Positions 38,613 to 50,501 are shown, counted from the stretch's first letter. The stretch: 64,000 nt of DNA from Microbacterium elymi (GCF_021582895.2 NZ_CP091139.2:1488001-1552000); one strand, 5' to 3'. Made by a program: numbers and translations. Notes: generated from the sequence alone by a model not told the origin.

Positions 38613-39518
38613 GTGACAGCAGAGATGGTGCTCCTGCCCGGCGGCACGTTCCGGATGGGGTCCCCGGACTTCTACCCCGACGAGCGTCCGGTCCACGAGC
38701 GCGAGATGGCGCCGTTCCGGATCGACCGGTACGAGGTGACGAACGAGGACTACGCCCGCTTCGTGGACGAGACGGGCTACGTCACGGTCGCCGAGCGCGA
38801 CCTCGACCCGGCCGCGTTCGCCGGCGCCGACCCCGCCGACCTGGTGCCCGGGTCGATGGTGTTCACCCCGACGTCCGGGCCGGTCGACCTCGGCAACTGG
38901 CGCAACTGGTGGCGGTGGCAGCCGGGCGCGTACTGGCGGCGGCCGTTCGGACCCGAGTCGTCGATCGACGATCGGATGCGGCATCCCGTCGTGCACGTCG
39001 CGTTCGAGGATGCCGCCGCCTACGCGCAGTGGGCCGGCAAGCGCCTGCCGACCGAGGCCGAGCACGAGTACGCCGCCCGCGGGGGCCTCGACGGGGCGCG
39101 CTTCGCGTGGGGCGACGAGACGTATCCGGACGGTGTGGCGCAGGCCAACTCGTGGCTCGGCCGGTTCCCGTACGACAACCAGGGCGTCGGGGACGCGGCG
39201 CCGGTGGGCTCCTACCCGGCGAACGGCTATGGGCTGTACGACATGACCGGAAACGTGTGGGAGTGGACCACGGATTTCTACACGCCCCGGCACCTGCGCC
39301 TGTCGGACAAGCCGGTCGACGCCGGCAAGCGGCAGAACCTGCTCGCCGCCGCGAGCGCGCAGGAGGGCTTCCCCGACATCCCCCGGCGCGTGCTCAAGGG
39401 CGGTTCGCACCTGTGCTCCCCCGACTACTGCCTGCGCTTCCGGCCGGCGGCGCGCTCGCCGCAGGCGGAGGACACCGGGATGTCGCACATCGGCTTCCGG
39501 CTCGTGCAGGACGCCTGA
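38613..39518 (+). CDS. formylglycine-generating enzyme (sulfatase maturase)
   Basis: 301 residues, intact. FGE/SUMF1 fold: GGTFRMGSPDFYPDERPVHE at the N-terminus, GYGLYDMTGNVWEWTTDFY, and the two active-site cysteines in KGGSHLCSPDYCLRFRPAAR, which bind copper and use oxygen to turn the sulfatase Cys into formylglycine. No signal peptide, so it acts in the cytoplasm. Lies directly upstream of a Cys-type sulfatase and 6.5 kb from another, its obvious substrates. GTG start 38613 by family alignment. Confidence 0.95.
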   Translation: MTAEMVLLPGGTFRMGSPDFYPDERPVHEREMAPFRIDRYEVTNEDYARFVDETGYVTVAERDLDPAAFAGADPADLVPGSMVFTPTSGPVDLGNWRNWWRWQPGAYWRRPFGPESSIDDRMRHPVVHVAFEDAAAYAQWAGKRLPTEAEHEYAARGGLDGARFAWGDETYPDGVAQANSWLGRFPYDNQGVGDAAPVGSYPANGYGLYDMTGNVWEWTTDFYTPRHLRLSDKPVDAGKRQNLLAAASAQEGFPDIPRRVLKGGSHLCSPDYCLRFRPAARSPQAEDTGMSHIGFRLVQDA

Positions 39519-39623
39519 GGTCGACCACCCTCGACGGGTGAGGGATGCCTGCTGCGCACGGCCATCGTGGTTGGCTTCTGCCGAGTGAGCGGTCATCGCG
39601 GCCGCACCGAGCGAGGAGGGGCC

Positions 39624-41124
39624 ATGGCCGAGCAGCCGAACATCCTGATCATCTGGGGCGACGACATCGGCATCACGAACGTGAGCGCCTACTCCGACGG
39701 GGTGATGGGGTATCGCACCCCGAACATCGACCGCCTCGCCCACGAGGGGGTGCGCTTCACCGATTCGTACGGCGAGCAGAGCTGCACGGCGGGCCGTGCC
39801 GCGTTCATCACCGGCCAGAACCCGTACCGCACCGGGATGACGAAGGTCGGGATGCCGGGCGCGAACGTCGGACTCCGTGCCGAAGACCCGACGATCGCCA
39901 CGGCGCTGAAGAACGTCGGATATGCCACCGGGCAGTTCGGCAAGAACCACCTCGGCGACCGCGACGAGTTCCTGCCGACGATGCACGGCTTCGACGAGTT
40001 CTTCGGCAACCTCTACCACCTCAACGCCGAAGAGGAACCCGAGCTGCGTGACTACCCGACGGATGACGACATCCCCGGCTTCAAGGAGCGCTTCGGCCCG
40101 CGGGGCGTCATCCACTCCTGGGCGAACGGCGACGGAACCCAGCGGATCGAAGACACCGGCGCCCTGACGAAGAAGCGGATGGAGACGGTGGACGAGGAGT
40201 TCCGCGACGCCGCCGTCGACTTCATGACGCGCCAGACCGAGTCCGACACGCCGTTCTTCCTCTGGTTCAACTCGACCCACATGCACTTCCGCACGCACGG
40301 CAAGGCCGAAAGCCGCGGGCGCGCGGGCCGCTGGCAGTCCGAGTACCACGACACCATGTGCGACCACGACGACCTGGTCGGCGAGCCGCTGCAGACCCTC
40401 GACGACCTCGGCATCGCCGAGAACACGATCGTGATGTACTCCACCGACAACGGCCCGCACATGAACAGCTGGCCCGACGGCGGCATGACCCCGTTCCGGT
40501 GCGAGAAGAACTCCAACTGGGAGGGCGCGTACCGCGTGCCGTGCATGGTCCGCTGGCCCGGGCACATCCCCGCCGGCACGGTCCTCAACGGCATCGTGAG
40601 CCACAACGACTGGTTCGTCACGCTGCTCGCCGCCGCCGGCGACACCGACGTCGCCGACCGACTGAAGGAGGGCACCGAACTCGCCGGCACCGAATACAAG
40701 GTGCATCTGGACGGTCACAATCTGCTCGACTACCTCACCGGGGCCGTCGACGAGTCTCCGCGCCGGCACTTCTTCTACGTGTCCGACGAAGGCGATCTGA
40801 CGGCGCTTGCGCTACGACAACTGGAAGTTCGTGTTCCTCGAGCAGCGCACGGAGGGCACCCTGGCGATCTGGCTCGATCCGTGGATCGAGCTGCGCGCGC
40901 CGAAGATCTTCAATCTGCGCACCGACCCGTTCGAGCGGGCCGATCGCACGTCGAACACGTACTTCGACTGGATGCTCGACCATGTGTTCCAGCTGGTGCC
41001 GGCGCAGGCCTACGTCGCCCAGATGCTGAAGACGCTGGTGGAGTTCCCGGCCCGGCAGAAGCCGGCCTCGTTCACGATCGACCAGGTGCTGGCCAAGCTC
41101 CAGTCCGTGTCCGGCAACTCCTGA
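39624..41124 (+). CDS. Cys-type arylsulfatase (1)
   Basis: About 499 residues. Metal-binding WGDDIG at residues 11-16 and the sulfatase signature with the modified residue Cys54 in QSCTAGRAAFITGQ; later YSTDNGPHMNSWPDGGMTPF holds the second metal site. One extra T at 40805-40810 (GCTTGC) breaks the frame after GDLTAL. No signal peptide, so cytoplasmic sulfate-ester hydrolysis is expected. GAGGAGGGG before the ATG. Activated by the FGE encoded 100 bases upstream. Similar proteins are often choline- or arylsulfatases; the substrate is unknown. Confidence 0.93.
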
Positions 41125-41172
41125 CCGGCGCGGGCCGGCCGGCGCCAGTTCTGTCCGCGGCGCGCAGCCGGT

Positions 41173-42193
41173 TCAGTCCTTCAGCGTGCGGCGACGCGCC
41201 CGCCAGAGGCGGATGCCGGCGGGGATGACCGCGCCGAAGAACAGGGCCAGACCGACGCCGAGGCAGGTCTCGAACACGCGCTCGACGAAGCGCGCCACCG
41301 GCTGCCGATCCGGCCCCTGCAGGATCAGCGTGAGCGCGATGAACGAGGTGAACCCGGGCGCGACGTACCAGCGGCTCGCCTGCGTGGCCGATAGCGCGGC
41401 CAGCGCGAGACCGACCGCGGCCGCTGTGATCGACGTCTGCGGACCGAGCAGGGCCAGCGCCGCGGCCGCGAACGCGCCGACCATGACGCTCACCGCGCGC
41501 CCGATGCTTGCGCCGGATCAGTTCGTCCTGCACCGGCCGCATGACCAGGAGCGCGGCACCGGCCGCCCATCCGACGTGCTGCACGTGCAGCAGGTAGCCG
41601 ATCAGCGCGGCGGCGGCCCCCGCGAGGCCCAGCAGCACGCCGTAGGTTAGCGTGTCGGCGGTGGACGGGGGCGTCGCGCGCGCGGGTAGCGGCACCTGAC
41701 GCTCGGGCCACGCCATCGCGATGCCCCACGCGTACAAGGAGCCCACGATGATGAGACCACCCGCCACCAGTCCGCCTCCGACGGTCCGGATGCTGAGGCC
41801 GATGCCCACCAACGGCAGACACAGCACCAGCACGAGCGTTCCCACCCGGCTGGCGCGCGCCCACAGGGACGCTCCGACGGCGAGAGCGAACAGTCCGATC
41901 ACGGCCAGGACGGGCACGTGGGTGAGCACGGATCCGACGAAGAACGAGATCCCGCTCAGCATCCCCACCACCGGGATGACCCGACGGCCGCGGCGCACGG
42001 CCGGCAGGTTGAACGCGGCGACCGGCATCACGCCGACGGCCAGCCCGAGCCCCGCCGTCGGGTTGAACGGGATGACGATCACGGCGGGGAGGGCGTACAG
42101 AACGCCGAGCAGGAAGAACGACCAGTTCCAGGACAGGCCTCCGGTCAGCGCCGGACGCACGTCACGATCCTCGCTCCGCTGCGGCCGCGGCAT
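41173..42193 (-). CDS. FUSC-family membrane protein
   Basis: About 339 residues from ATG 42193, or 328 from GTG 42160, which follows the AI-2E stop by one base and has GGAG upstream. Ten or more hydrophobic segments in two blocks; the second block (HVGWAAGAALLVMRPVQDEL, then RRSIGRAVSVMVGAFA) has the FUSC pattern of aromatic-acid exporters. One extra T at 41506-41511 breaks the frame. Convergent with sulfatase 1. Might export aromatic products released by sulfatases (inference). Confidence 0.78.
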
Positions 42194-43253
42194 CCCCGGA
42201 CAGCCAGCGCAGCCAGCGCGATCCCGGATCGCCCTCCAGCACCAGGGCGCGCACGAGCAGGGTCAGCGGGATGGACAGGATCGCGCCGAGCGGCCCGATC
42301 ACGAACGTCCAGAAGATCACGGAGAAGAAGCTGAGGGTCAGGCTCAGGTTCACCGCGTCGCTGACGAACTTGGGCTGGACGAACACCTGCAGCACCACGT
42401 TGACGACGCAGTAGATGGCGATGACGGCCAGCATCAGCGGCCAGCCGCCGACCACCAGCGCCAGAACCGCCGGCGGAATCAGCCCGATGATGAAGCCGAC
42501 ATTCGGGATGAAGTTGGTGACGAACGCGAGGATCGCCCACACCACCGGTGCGGGCACGCCGACCGCCCACAGGGCGAGTCCGTCGATGATGGCCACGACG
42601 GCACCGAACGACGCGTTCACGATGTAGTAGCGCCGCACGCCGGTGTTGAAACGTCGGATCCGCACCAGTGCGGGACGGATGCCGCTGCCGAAGGAGGCCT
42701 CCGCCGTGCCGTAACGAGCCGCGTCCGCCGCCATGAACACGACATACGCGAACACGAAGAACAGCGCCGTGACGATCCCGACGACGGTGCCGCCCAGCGA
42801 CGACACGAAGCTCAGGATCGAGGATGGCTCGAGCGCCGCGGCCGTGGCGCCGGAGACCTGGCTGTCCAGCCCGAGGGAGTCGAGCCAGTCGACCAGCGCC
42901 GACCCGCTCGCCCGCAGTGCGTCGGCGTAGTCGGCGACCAGGCGGGCGAACTGGATGCCGGCGAACACCAGGAGGAGAGCGAGGGCGATCAGGATCAAGT
43001 AGCCGACCGCGATGACGGCCGTGGTCGCGGCCCATCTCGGCCAGCGGCGCCGCTCCAGCGGCGAGCGGATCGGCTCGCAGATGATCACGATCACGGCGCC
43101 CAGCGCCAGCGGACCGGCGATGTCGCGGCCGAGGTACAGGCCGGCGAGGGCCACGACCGCGGCGGCCAGCCCGATCAAAGTCCGGAGCATGGGCGAGAGC
43201 GCCGGGGCGGCCGGCGCGGCGGGCGGCGGGATGTCGACGGCACGGCGTCTCAT
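42162..43253 (-). CDS. AI-2E family transporter
   Basis: 363 residues, intact. Eight predicted helices with the family features: central cytoplasmic domain around FNTGVRRYYIVNASFGAVVA, then LPPAVLALV-like IPPAVLALVVGG and the end GPLGAILSIPLTLLVRALVL. Members are exporters or Na+/H+ antiporters of varied substrates. Start ATG 43253; stop just before the FUSC gene. Confidence 0.88.
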   Translation of the reverse strand: MRRRAVDIPPPAAPAAPALSPMLRTLIGLAAAVVALAGLYLGRDIAGPLALGAVIVIICEPIRSPLERRRWPRWAATTAVIAVGYLILIALALLLVFAGIQFARLVADYADALRASGSALVDWLDSLGLDSQVSGATAAALEPSSILSFVSSLGGTVVGIVTALFFVFAYVVFMAADAARYGTAEASFGSGIRPALVRIRRFNTGVRRYYIVNASFGAVVAIIDGLALWAVGVPAPVVWAILAFVTNFIPNVGFIIGLIPPAVLALVVGGWPLMLAVIAIYCVVNVVLQVFVQPKFVSDAVNLSLTLSFFSVIFWTFVIGPLGAILSIPLTLLVRALVLEGDPGSRWLRWLSGDAAAAAERGS

Positions 43254-43302
43254 CGGGTCAGGCTATCGGGCGTCGGGGTCCTCGGGAAGAACATGAGGCA
43301 CC

Positions 43303-44937
43303 TCAGCCCGTGGCCGAGACGAGGCCGTCTTTGACGGTGTCGTGCACCCGCCCGGCAGCATCCATCGCCTGATACCACGTCGTCTTCGACGCGATCCGGG
43401 TCGCATCGGCTGGCAGGCGGGCCAGATGCGAGCACGATGCTGCGGCGCGTCAGCTCGCGGTCGAGATCCTCCAACGCGTCGATCACGGTGATCCCGATGG
43501 TGACCATCCGCTCCAGATCGAGCACCACGGCCGTGACCGGCGGATCTTCGGCGTCCACCAGCTCGATGACGGCGCGCTCGTTCTCCAGAACGTTGGCCGT
43601 GTAGAGCCCTCGACCGAAATGGATCGCCATGGCGGTGTCCGACCGGGCCGGGATGTCGAGGCGCGGCCGGTTCAGTTCGCGCAGCACCAGCACCAGAGTG
43701 ATCACGACGCCGGCCCCGACCGCGGGCAGCAGCCCGCAGTGAGTCCGATCACCGCGGTCGCCACGGCGACCCAGAAGTCTCGGCGACTGATGCGGGCGAG
43801 CCGGACGAGATCGCCGACCTTGATCAGCCCGATCACGGCGACGAACACAAGCGCCGCCAGCGAAGCCTGTGGAAGCAGCGACAGGACCGGGCCGAGGAAA
43901 AGGGCGACGAGGACGGCCAACACGACGGTGGTCAGGCCCGCGACCTGGGAACGCGCCCCGGAGCTCTGGTTGACGGCGCTCTGCGAGAACCCGCCCGCCG
44001 CCGGCATCGTGGCGAACAGCCCGCCGATCAGTGTCGCGGCCGATATCGCCAGCAGTTCCTGATTGCTGTCGATCTGCGGCTCCTGGGGGGTGCGCAAGCG
44101 CTCGCGCGACGCCGATGGTCTCGAGGAAGGCCATCAGGGCGATCCCCAAAGCGCCGGGGACGAGCCCGGCGATATGGGCGAGCGACGGCAAATGCGGCAG
44201 GGGAGTCCCTGCGTGATCGGCGCGATGAGCTGGACACCGGTGCTCGGCAGGTCGGTGAAGGCTGCCAGAAGGATGCCGGCACCCACCACGATCAGGGCCG
44301 ACGGCGACTTCGGCGCGAATCGTTTGAGCACGAACAGGACGAGGATCGACGCCGCCGACAGCGCGACGGTCGGCCAGTTCAGCCCGGGCAGGGCCTCGAC
44401 GACGCCGGCGATCGACCGGATCATGCCGTGTCCGGAGTAGTTCGAGTCGACGCCGAACAGCGTGGGCAGCTGTCCGACCGCCACCGTCGCCCCCACGCCG
44501 ATCTGGATGCCGAGGATCGTCGGCGTGCTGATGTTCTCGACCAGCGACCCGAGCGCGAACAGGCGGAGGACCAGCAGCACCGCCCCCACCAGCAGCGTCA
44601 GCGTGACCAGATCGCCGAGAACATCCTCGGACCCGGCGACGACTCCGGCCGAGACCATGGTGGTGGCGGTCAAGGTCGCGATGGTCGACGTCGTCGAGAC
44701 GCTCATCGCACGCGATCCGCCCAGGAACGCGTACACGAGCATCGGCACGATGCAGGTGTACAGACCCGTCTGCGGTGGCAGATCGGCGATCGTCGCGTAC
44801 GCCATGGCCTGCGGCACGACGACCGCACCGGCCGACAGACCTGCCAGGATGTCCCGCCCCAGCAGGTTGGGCCGATATGCCTGCAACGTGGGCAGGAGCC
44901 AGATGCGACCCTTGCGCGTCACGGTCGGGCCATTCAC
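43303..44937 (-). CDS. SulP-family anion permease with STAS domain (2)
   Basis: About 544 residues. Opening LAGLSAGAVVVPQAMAYATI is the SulP helix-1 signature; a STAS domain follows (AVVLDLERMVTIGITVIDAL). Four frame breaks, near 44207 (C run), 44094-44099 (GCAAGC), 43735 and 43427 (GCTCGC for GCTGC), cancel to a multiple of three. GTG 44937 is the preferred start; the reading stays open 150 bases further up. Divergent from sulfatase 2, 214 bases away, which argues for sulfate as substrate. Confidence 0.88.
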
Positions 44938-45151
44938 GAAGCACCGCCCACCCGACCACCCATCGGCGCCCCCTCGATCCTGTGGGACATCATCCCGCAT
45001 GGGTGGGAGGAGCGGATCACCCGAAACGGGTGGTTCGGCCGAGTCGACCCTTGTGGCCGAGCGGGGCGACGGGTTCAATGACCTCAAGCGATGACGCCTG
45101 CGTCACGCGCCGGATCGATCGCCGACCGATCGGCGTACAGAGGGGCATCCG

Positions 45152-47513
45152 ATGACCGAGATCCACGACGTGCAGCGGTCCAGTCTGCCGATCCCCGACC
45201 TCGCCTACACCGGCACGGTCACCTACGATGCCACCTCCCCCGACACGCACTATCCACCCATCCGGCAGATCCGGCCGCCGGCCGGCGCGCCGAACGTCCT
45301 CGTCATCCTCATCGACGACTGCGGTTTCGGCGCCACCAGTGCGTTCGGCGGCCCGGTGCACACACCGAATTTCGAACGTGTGGCCGCCCTCGGGGTCAAA
45401 TACACCCGATTCCACACGACCGCGCTGTGCTCGCCGACACGGGCGGCCCTGCTGTCCGGGCGCAACCATCACACGGTCGGGATGGGTGGGATCACCGAGA
45501 TCGCGACGAGCGCACCCGGGTACAACTCTCTGCGCCCCAACAACTGCGCACCGCTCGCCGAGACGCTGAAGCTCAACGGCTACAGCACGGCTCAGTTCGG
45601 CAAGTGCCATGAGGTGCCGGTCTGGGAGTCGAGCGCCGTCGGCCCATTCGAGCACTGGCCGCACCCCGGCGGTGGCTTCGAGTACTTCTACGGTTTCATC
45701 GGCGGCGAGACCAATCAGTGGTACCCGGCGATCTACGAGAACACCTCGCCGGTTGAGCCGTGGGGGACACCCGAGCAGGGGTACCACTTCATGGCCGACA
45801 TGACGCAGAAGGCGGTGGAGTGGACCAAGCAGCAGAAGTCGCTCGCGCCCGACAAGCCGTTCTTCACCTATTTCGCACCCGGGGCCACCCATGCCCCGCA
45901 TCACGTGCCGGCCGAGTGGGCTGACAAGTACAAGGGGGCCTTCGACCAGGGCTGGGACGCGGTGCGCGAGGAGACCTTCGCGAAGCAGAAGAAGCTGGGC
46001 GTCGTCCCGCCGGATGCGGTGCTGACCGCACGCAACCCGGGCATCCCGGCGTGGGACGAGATGAGCGAGGCCCTCAAGCCGACGCTGGCTCGTCAGATGG
46101 AGGTCTATGCCGGATACCTCGACTACGCCGATCACCATGTGGGGCTCGCTGCTGGACGCGCTCGACGAACTCGGCGAGCTCGACGACACCCTCATCTACC
46201 TCATCATCGGCGACAACGGGGCGTCCGCGGAAGGCACGATGACGGGGACCACCAACGAGGGCTTCACCATCAACCACATGGAGGACATCGAGGACGACGC
46301 CTACAAGATCGCGCACCAGGGCGACCTCGGGACTCCGCTTTCGTACAATCACTACGCGATCGGCTGGGCGCACGCCATGGACACGCCCTATCAGTGGACG
46401 AAGCAGGTCGCCTCTCACTGGGGCGGCACGCGCAATGGCACGATCGTCTCGTGGCCGAACGGGATCGCGGCGCGAGGCGAGATCCGAAAACAGTTCGCGC
46501 ATGTGATCGATGTGGCCCCGTCGGTGCTGCAGGCGGCGGGTATCCCCGAACCGCACACTGTCAACGGCATCACCCAGCGCCCGTACGAGGGCACGCCGAT
46601 GAATTACAGCTTCGACGACGCGGATGCCCCAGAACGGCACACGACACAGTATTTCGAGATGCTCGGCAACCGTGCGATCTTCCATTCGGGCTGGACGGCT
46701 GTGGCCAAGCACAAGGATCCGTGGCTGTCGTCGTCGCACGGCCTCGACGACGACGTGTGGGAGCTCTACAACGTGGAGGAGGACTGGACGCAGTCGCACG
46801 ATGTGGCTCCGGAGCAGCCCGAGAAGCTCGCCGAGCTCGAGCGACTGTTCCTCATTCAGGCCGCGCGCTTCAACGTGCTGCCGATGGATGTGCGTTCGGC
46901 CGAGCGCTTCAACGGGGAGCTCGTGGGGCGGCCGCAGCTCGTGAAGGGCGACAGCCAGACGTTCTACTCCGGGATGAAGCGGATGAGTGAGAACTCGGTG
47001 GTGAACGTCAAGAACAAGTCGTTCACCGTGACCGCGCGCATCGTGGTGCCCGACGGCGGCGCCGACGGCGTGCTGATCGCACAGGGCGGCGCCTACGGCG
47101 GATGGAGCGTGTACCTCACGGGCGGCGGGCTCGCCTTCGCCTACAACCTCGGCGGAGTGCAGACGGAGTACACGCGCGCCGACGCACCGCTCGCGAAGGG
47201 GGAGCACGAGGTGCGGATGCACTTCGCCTACGACGGCGGCGGACTCGGAAAGGGCGGCATGGTGACCCTCTCCCACGACGACACCGAGGTCGCTTCGGGG
47301 CGCGTGACCCGCACGCTGCCGTTCTTCTTCTCGATGGACGAGACCGTGGACATCGGCGCCGACCTCGCGACGCCGGTCTCGGGCGACTACGGACCGACCG
47401 GCAACGAGTTCACCGGCGGGATCGTCTGGATCCGCATCGATCTCGGAGACGATGACCACTCTCACCTCGCCGATGCAGAGCACCGCATGCAGATCGCCAT
47501 GACGCGCCAGTAG
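45152..47513 (+). CDS. Cys-type arylsulfatase (2), large with C-terminal domain
   Basis: About 786 residues. Metal site LIDDCGFG (55-60), the signature Cys93 in LCSPTRAALLSGRN and IGDNGASAEGT. The first 45 residues precede the sulfatase core without a signal peptide. From about residue 600 a beta-rich domain (VKNKSFTVTARIVVPDGGAD, then GAYGGWSVYLTGGGLAFAYN) is added, typical of the large AslA-type sulfatases. One extra base near 46147 beside a GCTGC breaks the frame. Activated by FGE. Divergent from SulP permease 2. Confidence 0.93.
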
Positions 47514-47536
47514 ACGCCGGCGAAAGCCGTGGACCG

Positions 47537-48303
47537 TCAGTCCGTCGGGGCGCGCCCCGAGGGCGGGACGTCCAGCGGGGGCTGGCTCGGCGGCGCGTCC
47601 GGTGGCTCGGCCAGCCGAGCCGTCAGCGCGGCCACCTGCTCGGTGAGCTGCCTGACCTGCCCGCGGGTGGCGGCCTCGTCGTCGTCGTGACCGCGCGCGA
47701 CCCGTTCGATCACCCAGGACGACAGGGTCGCCGTCACCACGCCGAGCACGGCCACGCCGCCGGCCATCAGGCCCACGGCCACGGCCCGGCCGCCGAGGGT
47801 CACGGGCACGAAGTCGCCGTACCCGACGGTGGTGATGGTGACGAACGCCCACCAGATCGCATCGCCGAAGTTCGTGATGTCGGCGCCGGGAGCGTGCCGC
47901 TCGGCATCGAGCACGGCGAGCCCGCCGACATAGATCAGCACCAGCGCGGCGCCCGCGCCGTAGATCGCGATCCGGCTCGCAAGCGCCGAGCCGGCGGTTC
48001 GCTCGAGCACGGTCACCAGGGTGAACACGCGCAGCGAGCCGCAGCGGCCGGCAGCGGCAGAGCCACGACGGCGAGGTCGAACAGGTGGTGACGGAACCAC
48101 GATCCGCGGGGATCGGCGAGCACGAGCCGCACGACGTAGTCCACCAGGAACAGCGCCCACGTCACGCCGGTGATGCCCCGGGCCACGAGCTCGTCCGGGC
48201 CGGAGAGATCGGCGATGACCTGCCAGGAGTAGGCCACCAGCCAGACCAGCGAGATCGCCATCAGCGGCCAGTAGGTGGCCCGTTGCCACCGCTCCTCGGT
48301 CAT
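47537..48303 (-). CDS. voltage-gated-type potassium channel
   Basis: About 255 residues: four or five N-terminal helices, a pore region with selectivity filter TITTVGYGDFVPV, a last helix, and a ~60-residue cytoplasmic coiled tail (QVRQLTEQVAALTARL). One base is missing near 48050 in a GC-rich stretch. ATG 48303; GTG 48318 is possible. Ion channel of the Kv/KvAP-like bacterial group. Confidence 0.9.
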
Positions 48304-48424
48304 CCGCCGGTCTGCCACGCCTCGGACTCTAGGGCCGCGGGAACCGCGCACGGCGGCGACCCGCGGAAGCCCGCGGAAGACCGGCCCGCGGCATCCCCCG
48401 CCCATCCCTTGCCCTCCCCCTCTG

Positions 48425-48478
48425 ACTCGTCAGAAGTGGTCGCATTCCCGGCGGCCGATGCGACCCCTTCTGACGAGT
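48425..48478. repeat. 54-bp palindrome upstream of DUF2252 gene
   Basis: ACTCGTCAGAAGTGGTCGCA at the left and its reverse complement with one mismatch at the right, ending CTTCTGACGAGT. Followed by GAGTG. A decayed relative is at 49975-50034 on the other side of the gene. Confidence 0.85.
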
Positions 48479-48547
48479 GAGTGCGCACTCAGTCGTCGGG
48501 GAGGGTGGCGGGCGCGGATGGACGTCCGCCGGTGCCATGATGTGCGC

Positions 48548-49900
48548 ATGAGCGATCCCGGCACCGGCCTGTCACCGGCATCCACCGCCGCACGGAGCGC
48601 GTCGGGTCGGGCACGCCGGCGCGTCCTCCCGCGCCGCGGCCTGGCAGAGCTCACCGTCGGCGCCCGTGACCCTCTGGGGATCCTCGATCGCCAGAACTCC
48701 GTCCGCGTGCCCGAGCTGATCCCACTGCGGGTGGAGCGGATGTCGCAGAGTCCGTTCGCGTTCTATCGCGGTACGGCGGCGCTGATGGCCGCCGACCTGG
48801 CGCAGAGTCCGCACAGCGGCATCCTCGTCGCGTCCTGCGGGGACGCGCACGTGTCGAACTTCGGCTTCTACGCATCGCCGCAAGCGGCGAGTGGTGTTCG
48901 ATCTGAACGACTTCGACGAGGCCGCGTGGGCTCCGTGGGAGTGGGACGTCAAGCGCCTGGTGACCAGCATCGTGATCGCCGGGCAGGCGACCTCGCGGGA
49001 TGAGGCGAGCGTGCGGGATGCCGCGACCGGCGCGGTCCGCGCATATGCACGGGCGATCCGCACCGCAGTGGCGATGAGCCCGACGCAGCGCTATTTCTCG
49101 CACTTCGATGTCGACGCGGTGCGCGCCACGCTCGACAAGGCGTCACGGAAGGTGCTGCGTGCCGCGATCCGCGCCGCGCAGAAGCGGACCGGCGAGCGCG
49201 CGGCGGATCGGACCACGACCCGCGACGCGGACGGGCGCCTGGCGTTCGTCGAGGATCCGCCCCGGCTCACGCATGTCTCGCCCGAGCTCGAGGAGCGCGT
49301 GCACGGGTACGCCGACCGGTACGCGGCATCCGCCGCCGTGGACATCCGGATGCCTGCCAGAACTACACCGTGGCCGATGTCGCCCGGCGCGTGGTGGGGG
49401 TCGGCAGCGTCGGCACGCGGTGCCACCTGGTCGTGCTCGAGGACGGGGACGGCAACGGCCTGCTGCTGCAGGCGAAGGAGGCCGGGCGCAGCGTCTTGGC
49501 CGAGCACGGCGGCATCCGGCAGCCGCGGGCGCTGGACGAGCACGTCGCACGGTTCGGCGAGGGCGGACGGGTCGTCGGGATGCAGCGGATCCTGCAGGCG
49601 GTGTCGGACCCGTTCCTCGGGCACCTCCGCTCGGATGGCGGCGTGGACCTGTACGTGCGGCAGTTCCACGACATGAAGGGCGGGATCGAGATCGACGGGC
49701 TGGAGGACGAGCCGTTCGCGCAGTATGCGCAGTCGTGCGCGATCGTCCTTGCCCGCGCCCACGCCCAGTCGCCCGCTGCGGCGATGGTGGCCGGCTACCT
49801 CGGGGACGGCCGTGCGGCCGCGGAGCCCCTGCGGGAATGGGCACACGCCTACGCCGACCTGTCCCGCGCCGACTACGCGGCCTTCGTCGCCGCCCGGTGA
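48548..49900 (+). CDS. DUF2252 family protein
   Basis: 450 residues. Family features: SPFAFYRGTAALMAADLAQS, CGDAHVSNFG and VVFDLNDFDEAAWAPWEWDV, which form a kinase-like (aminoglycoside phosphotransferase-like) nucleotide site. Extra A at 48880-48885 and a missing base near 49357 cancel out. Enzymatic role unproven; ATP-dependent phosphotransfer is a reasonable guess. Bracketed by related repeats. Confidence 0.9.
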
Positions 49901-49974
49901 CGCCCGGCTGCGCCATCCTCTTCGTCAGCCCGTCGCCTGCCCGGCGATGTGCGACCCGGACGCTCCCCTTCGGT

Positions 49975-50034
49975 GACTTGCCGCAAGTGGTCGGAATTCC
50001 CGCGGGCATTCCCGCCGTTTCTGACGAGTGAGTG
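49975..50034. repeat. decayed copy of the DUF2252-flanking repeat
   Basis: GACTTGCCGCAAGTGGTCGG and, at the right end, TTCTGACGAGTGAGTG correspond to the palindrome at 48425-48478 with several changes; the centre differs, and it is no longer a good hairpin. Confidence 0.6.
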
Positions 50035-50092
50035 GCCGCTCAGTGCAGGCGGGGCGGGACCCAGGTGAGGGCGGGGGATGCGCGAGCCGGCC

Positions 50093-50501
50093 TCAGTGCG
50101 GAGGCTGGGCGGCGAGCCACTCGTCGCGCAGGCGGGGCGTGGTCCGGATCAGCCACGCCTCGGTGATGGTCTCGCGCAAGCGTCGGATCGGCGGTCGCGA
50201 GGGCGCTGAGCACCGCCGGGTATCCCTCGAAGTGCGGGATCTCGAAGAACGTGTCGGGGTAGGTCTGCAGCAGCGCCGCCTTTGCCTCGAGTCCGTCGGT
50301 GCGGATGGCGAGCACGGTGCCGTCCGGCCAGGTGCGGCCGAGGTCTGCCAGCTGGGCCAGGTCGGTCTTGCGCGGCCCGCGCTCCCAGGCGAACTGTCCC
50401 TGCGCGGCACGCCAGGTGACCCCACCGCCGTGGCCCGAGATCTTCTCGGTCACGCCCGGGAACCCGAGGCAGATCGCGCGCACCTCGTCGAGCATCATCA
50501 T
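50093..50501 (-). CDS. MmcQ/YjbR-family protein
   Basis: About 135 residues with the CyaY-like fold of MmcQ/YjbR: VRAICLGFPGVTEKISGHGG at the N-terminus, FEIPHFEGYPAVL and the end LRDEWLAAQPPH. Extra base at 50176-50181 (GCAAGC). DNA-binding has been proposed for the family, without a defined role. Alone on the minus strand. Confidence 0.88.

Noticed and set aside
48548..49900. Pseudogene status for DUF2252, hemC, hemL, SulP and other broken genes
   Set aside because: Breaks are single bases at a recurrent motif or in homopolymers, spread over essential genes, while codon use and motifs are intact on both sides.
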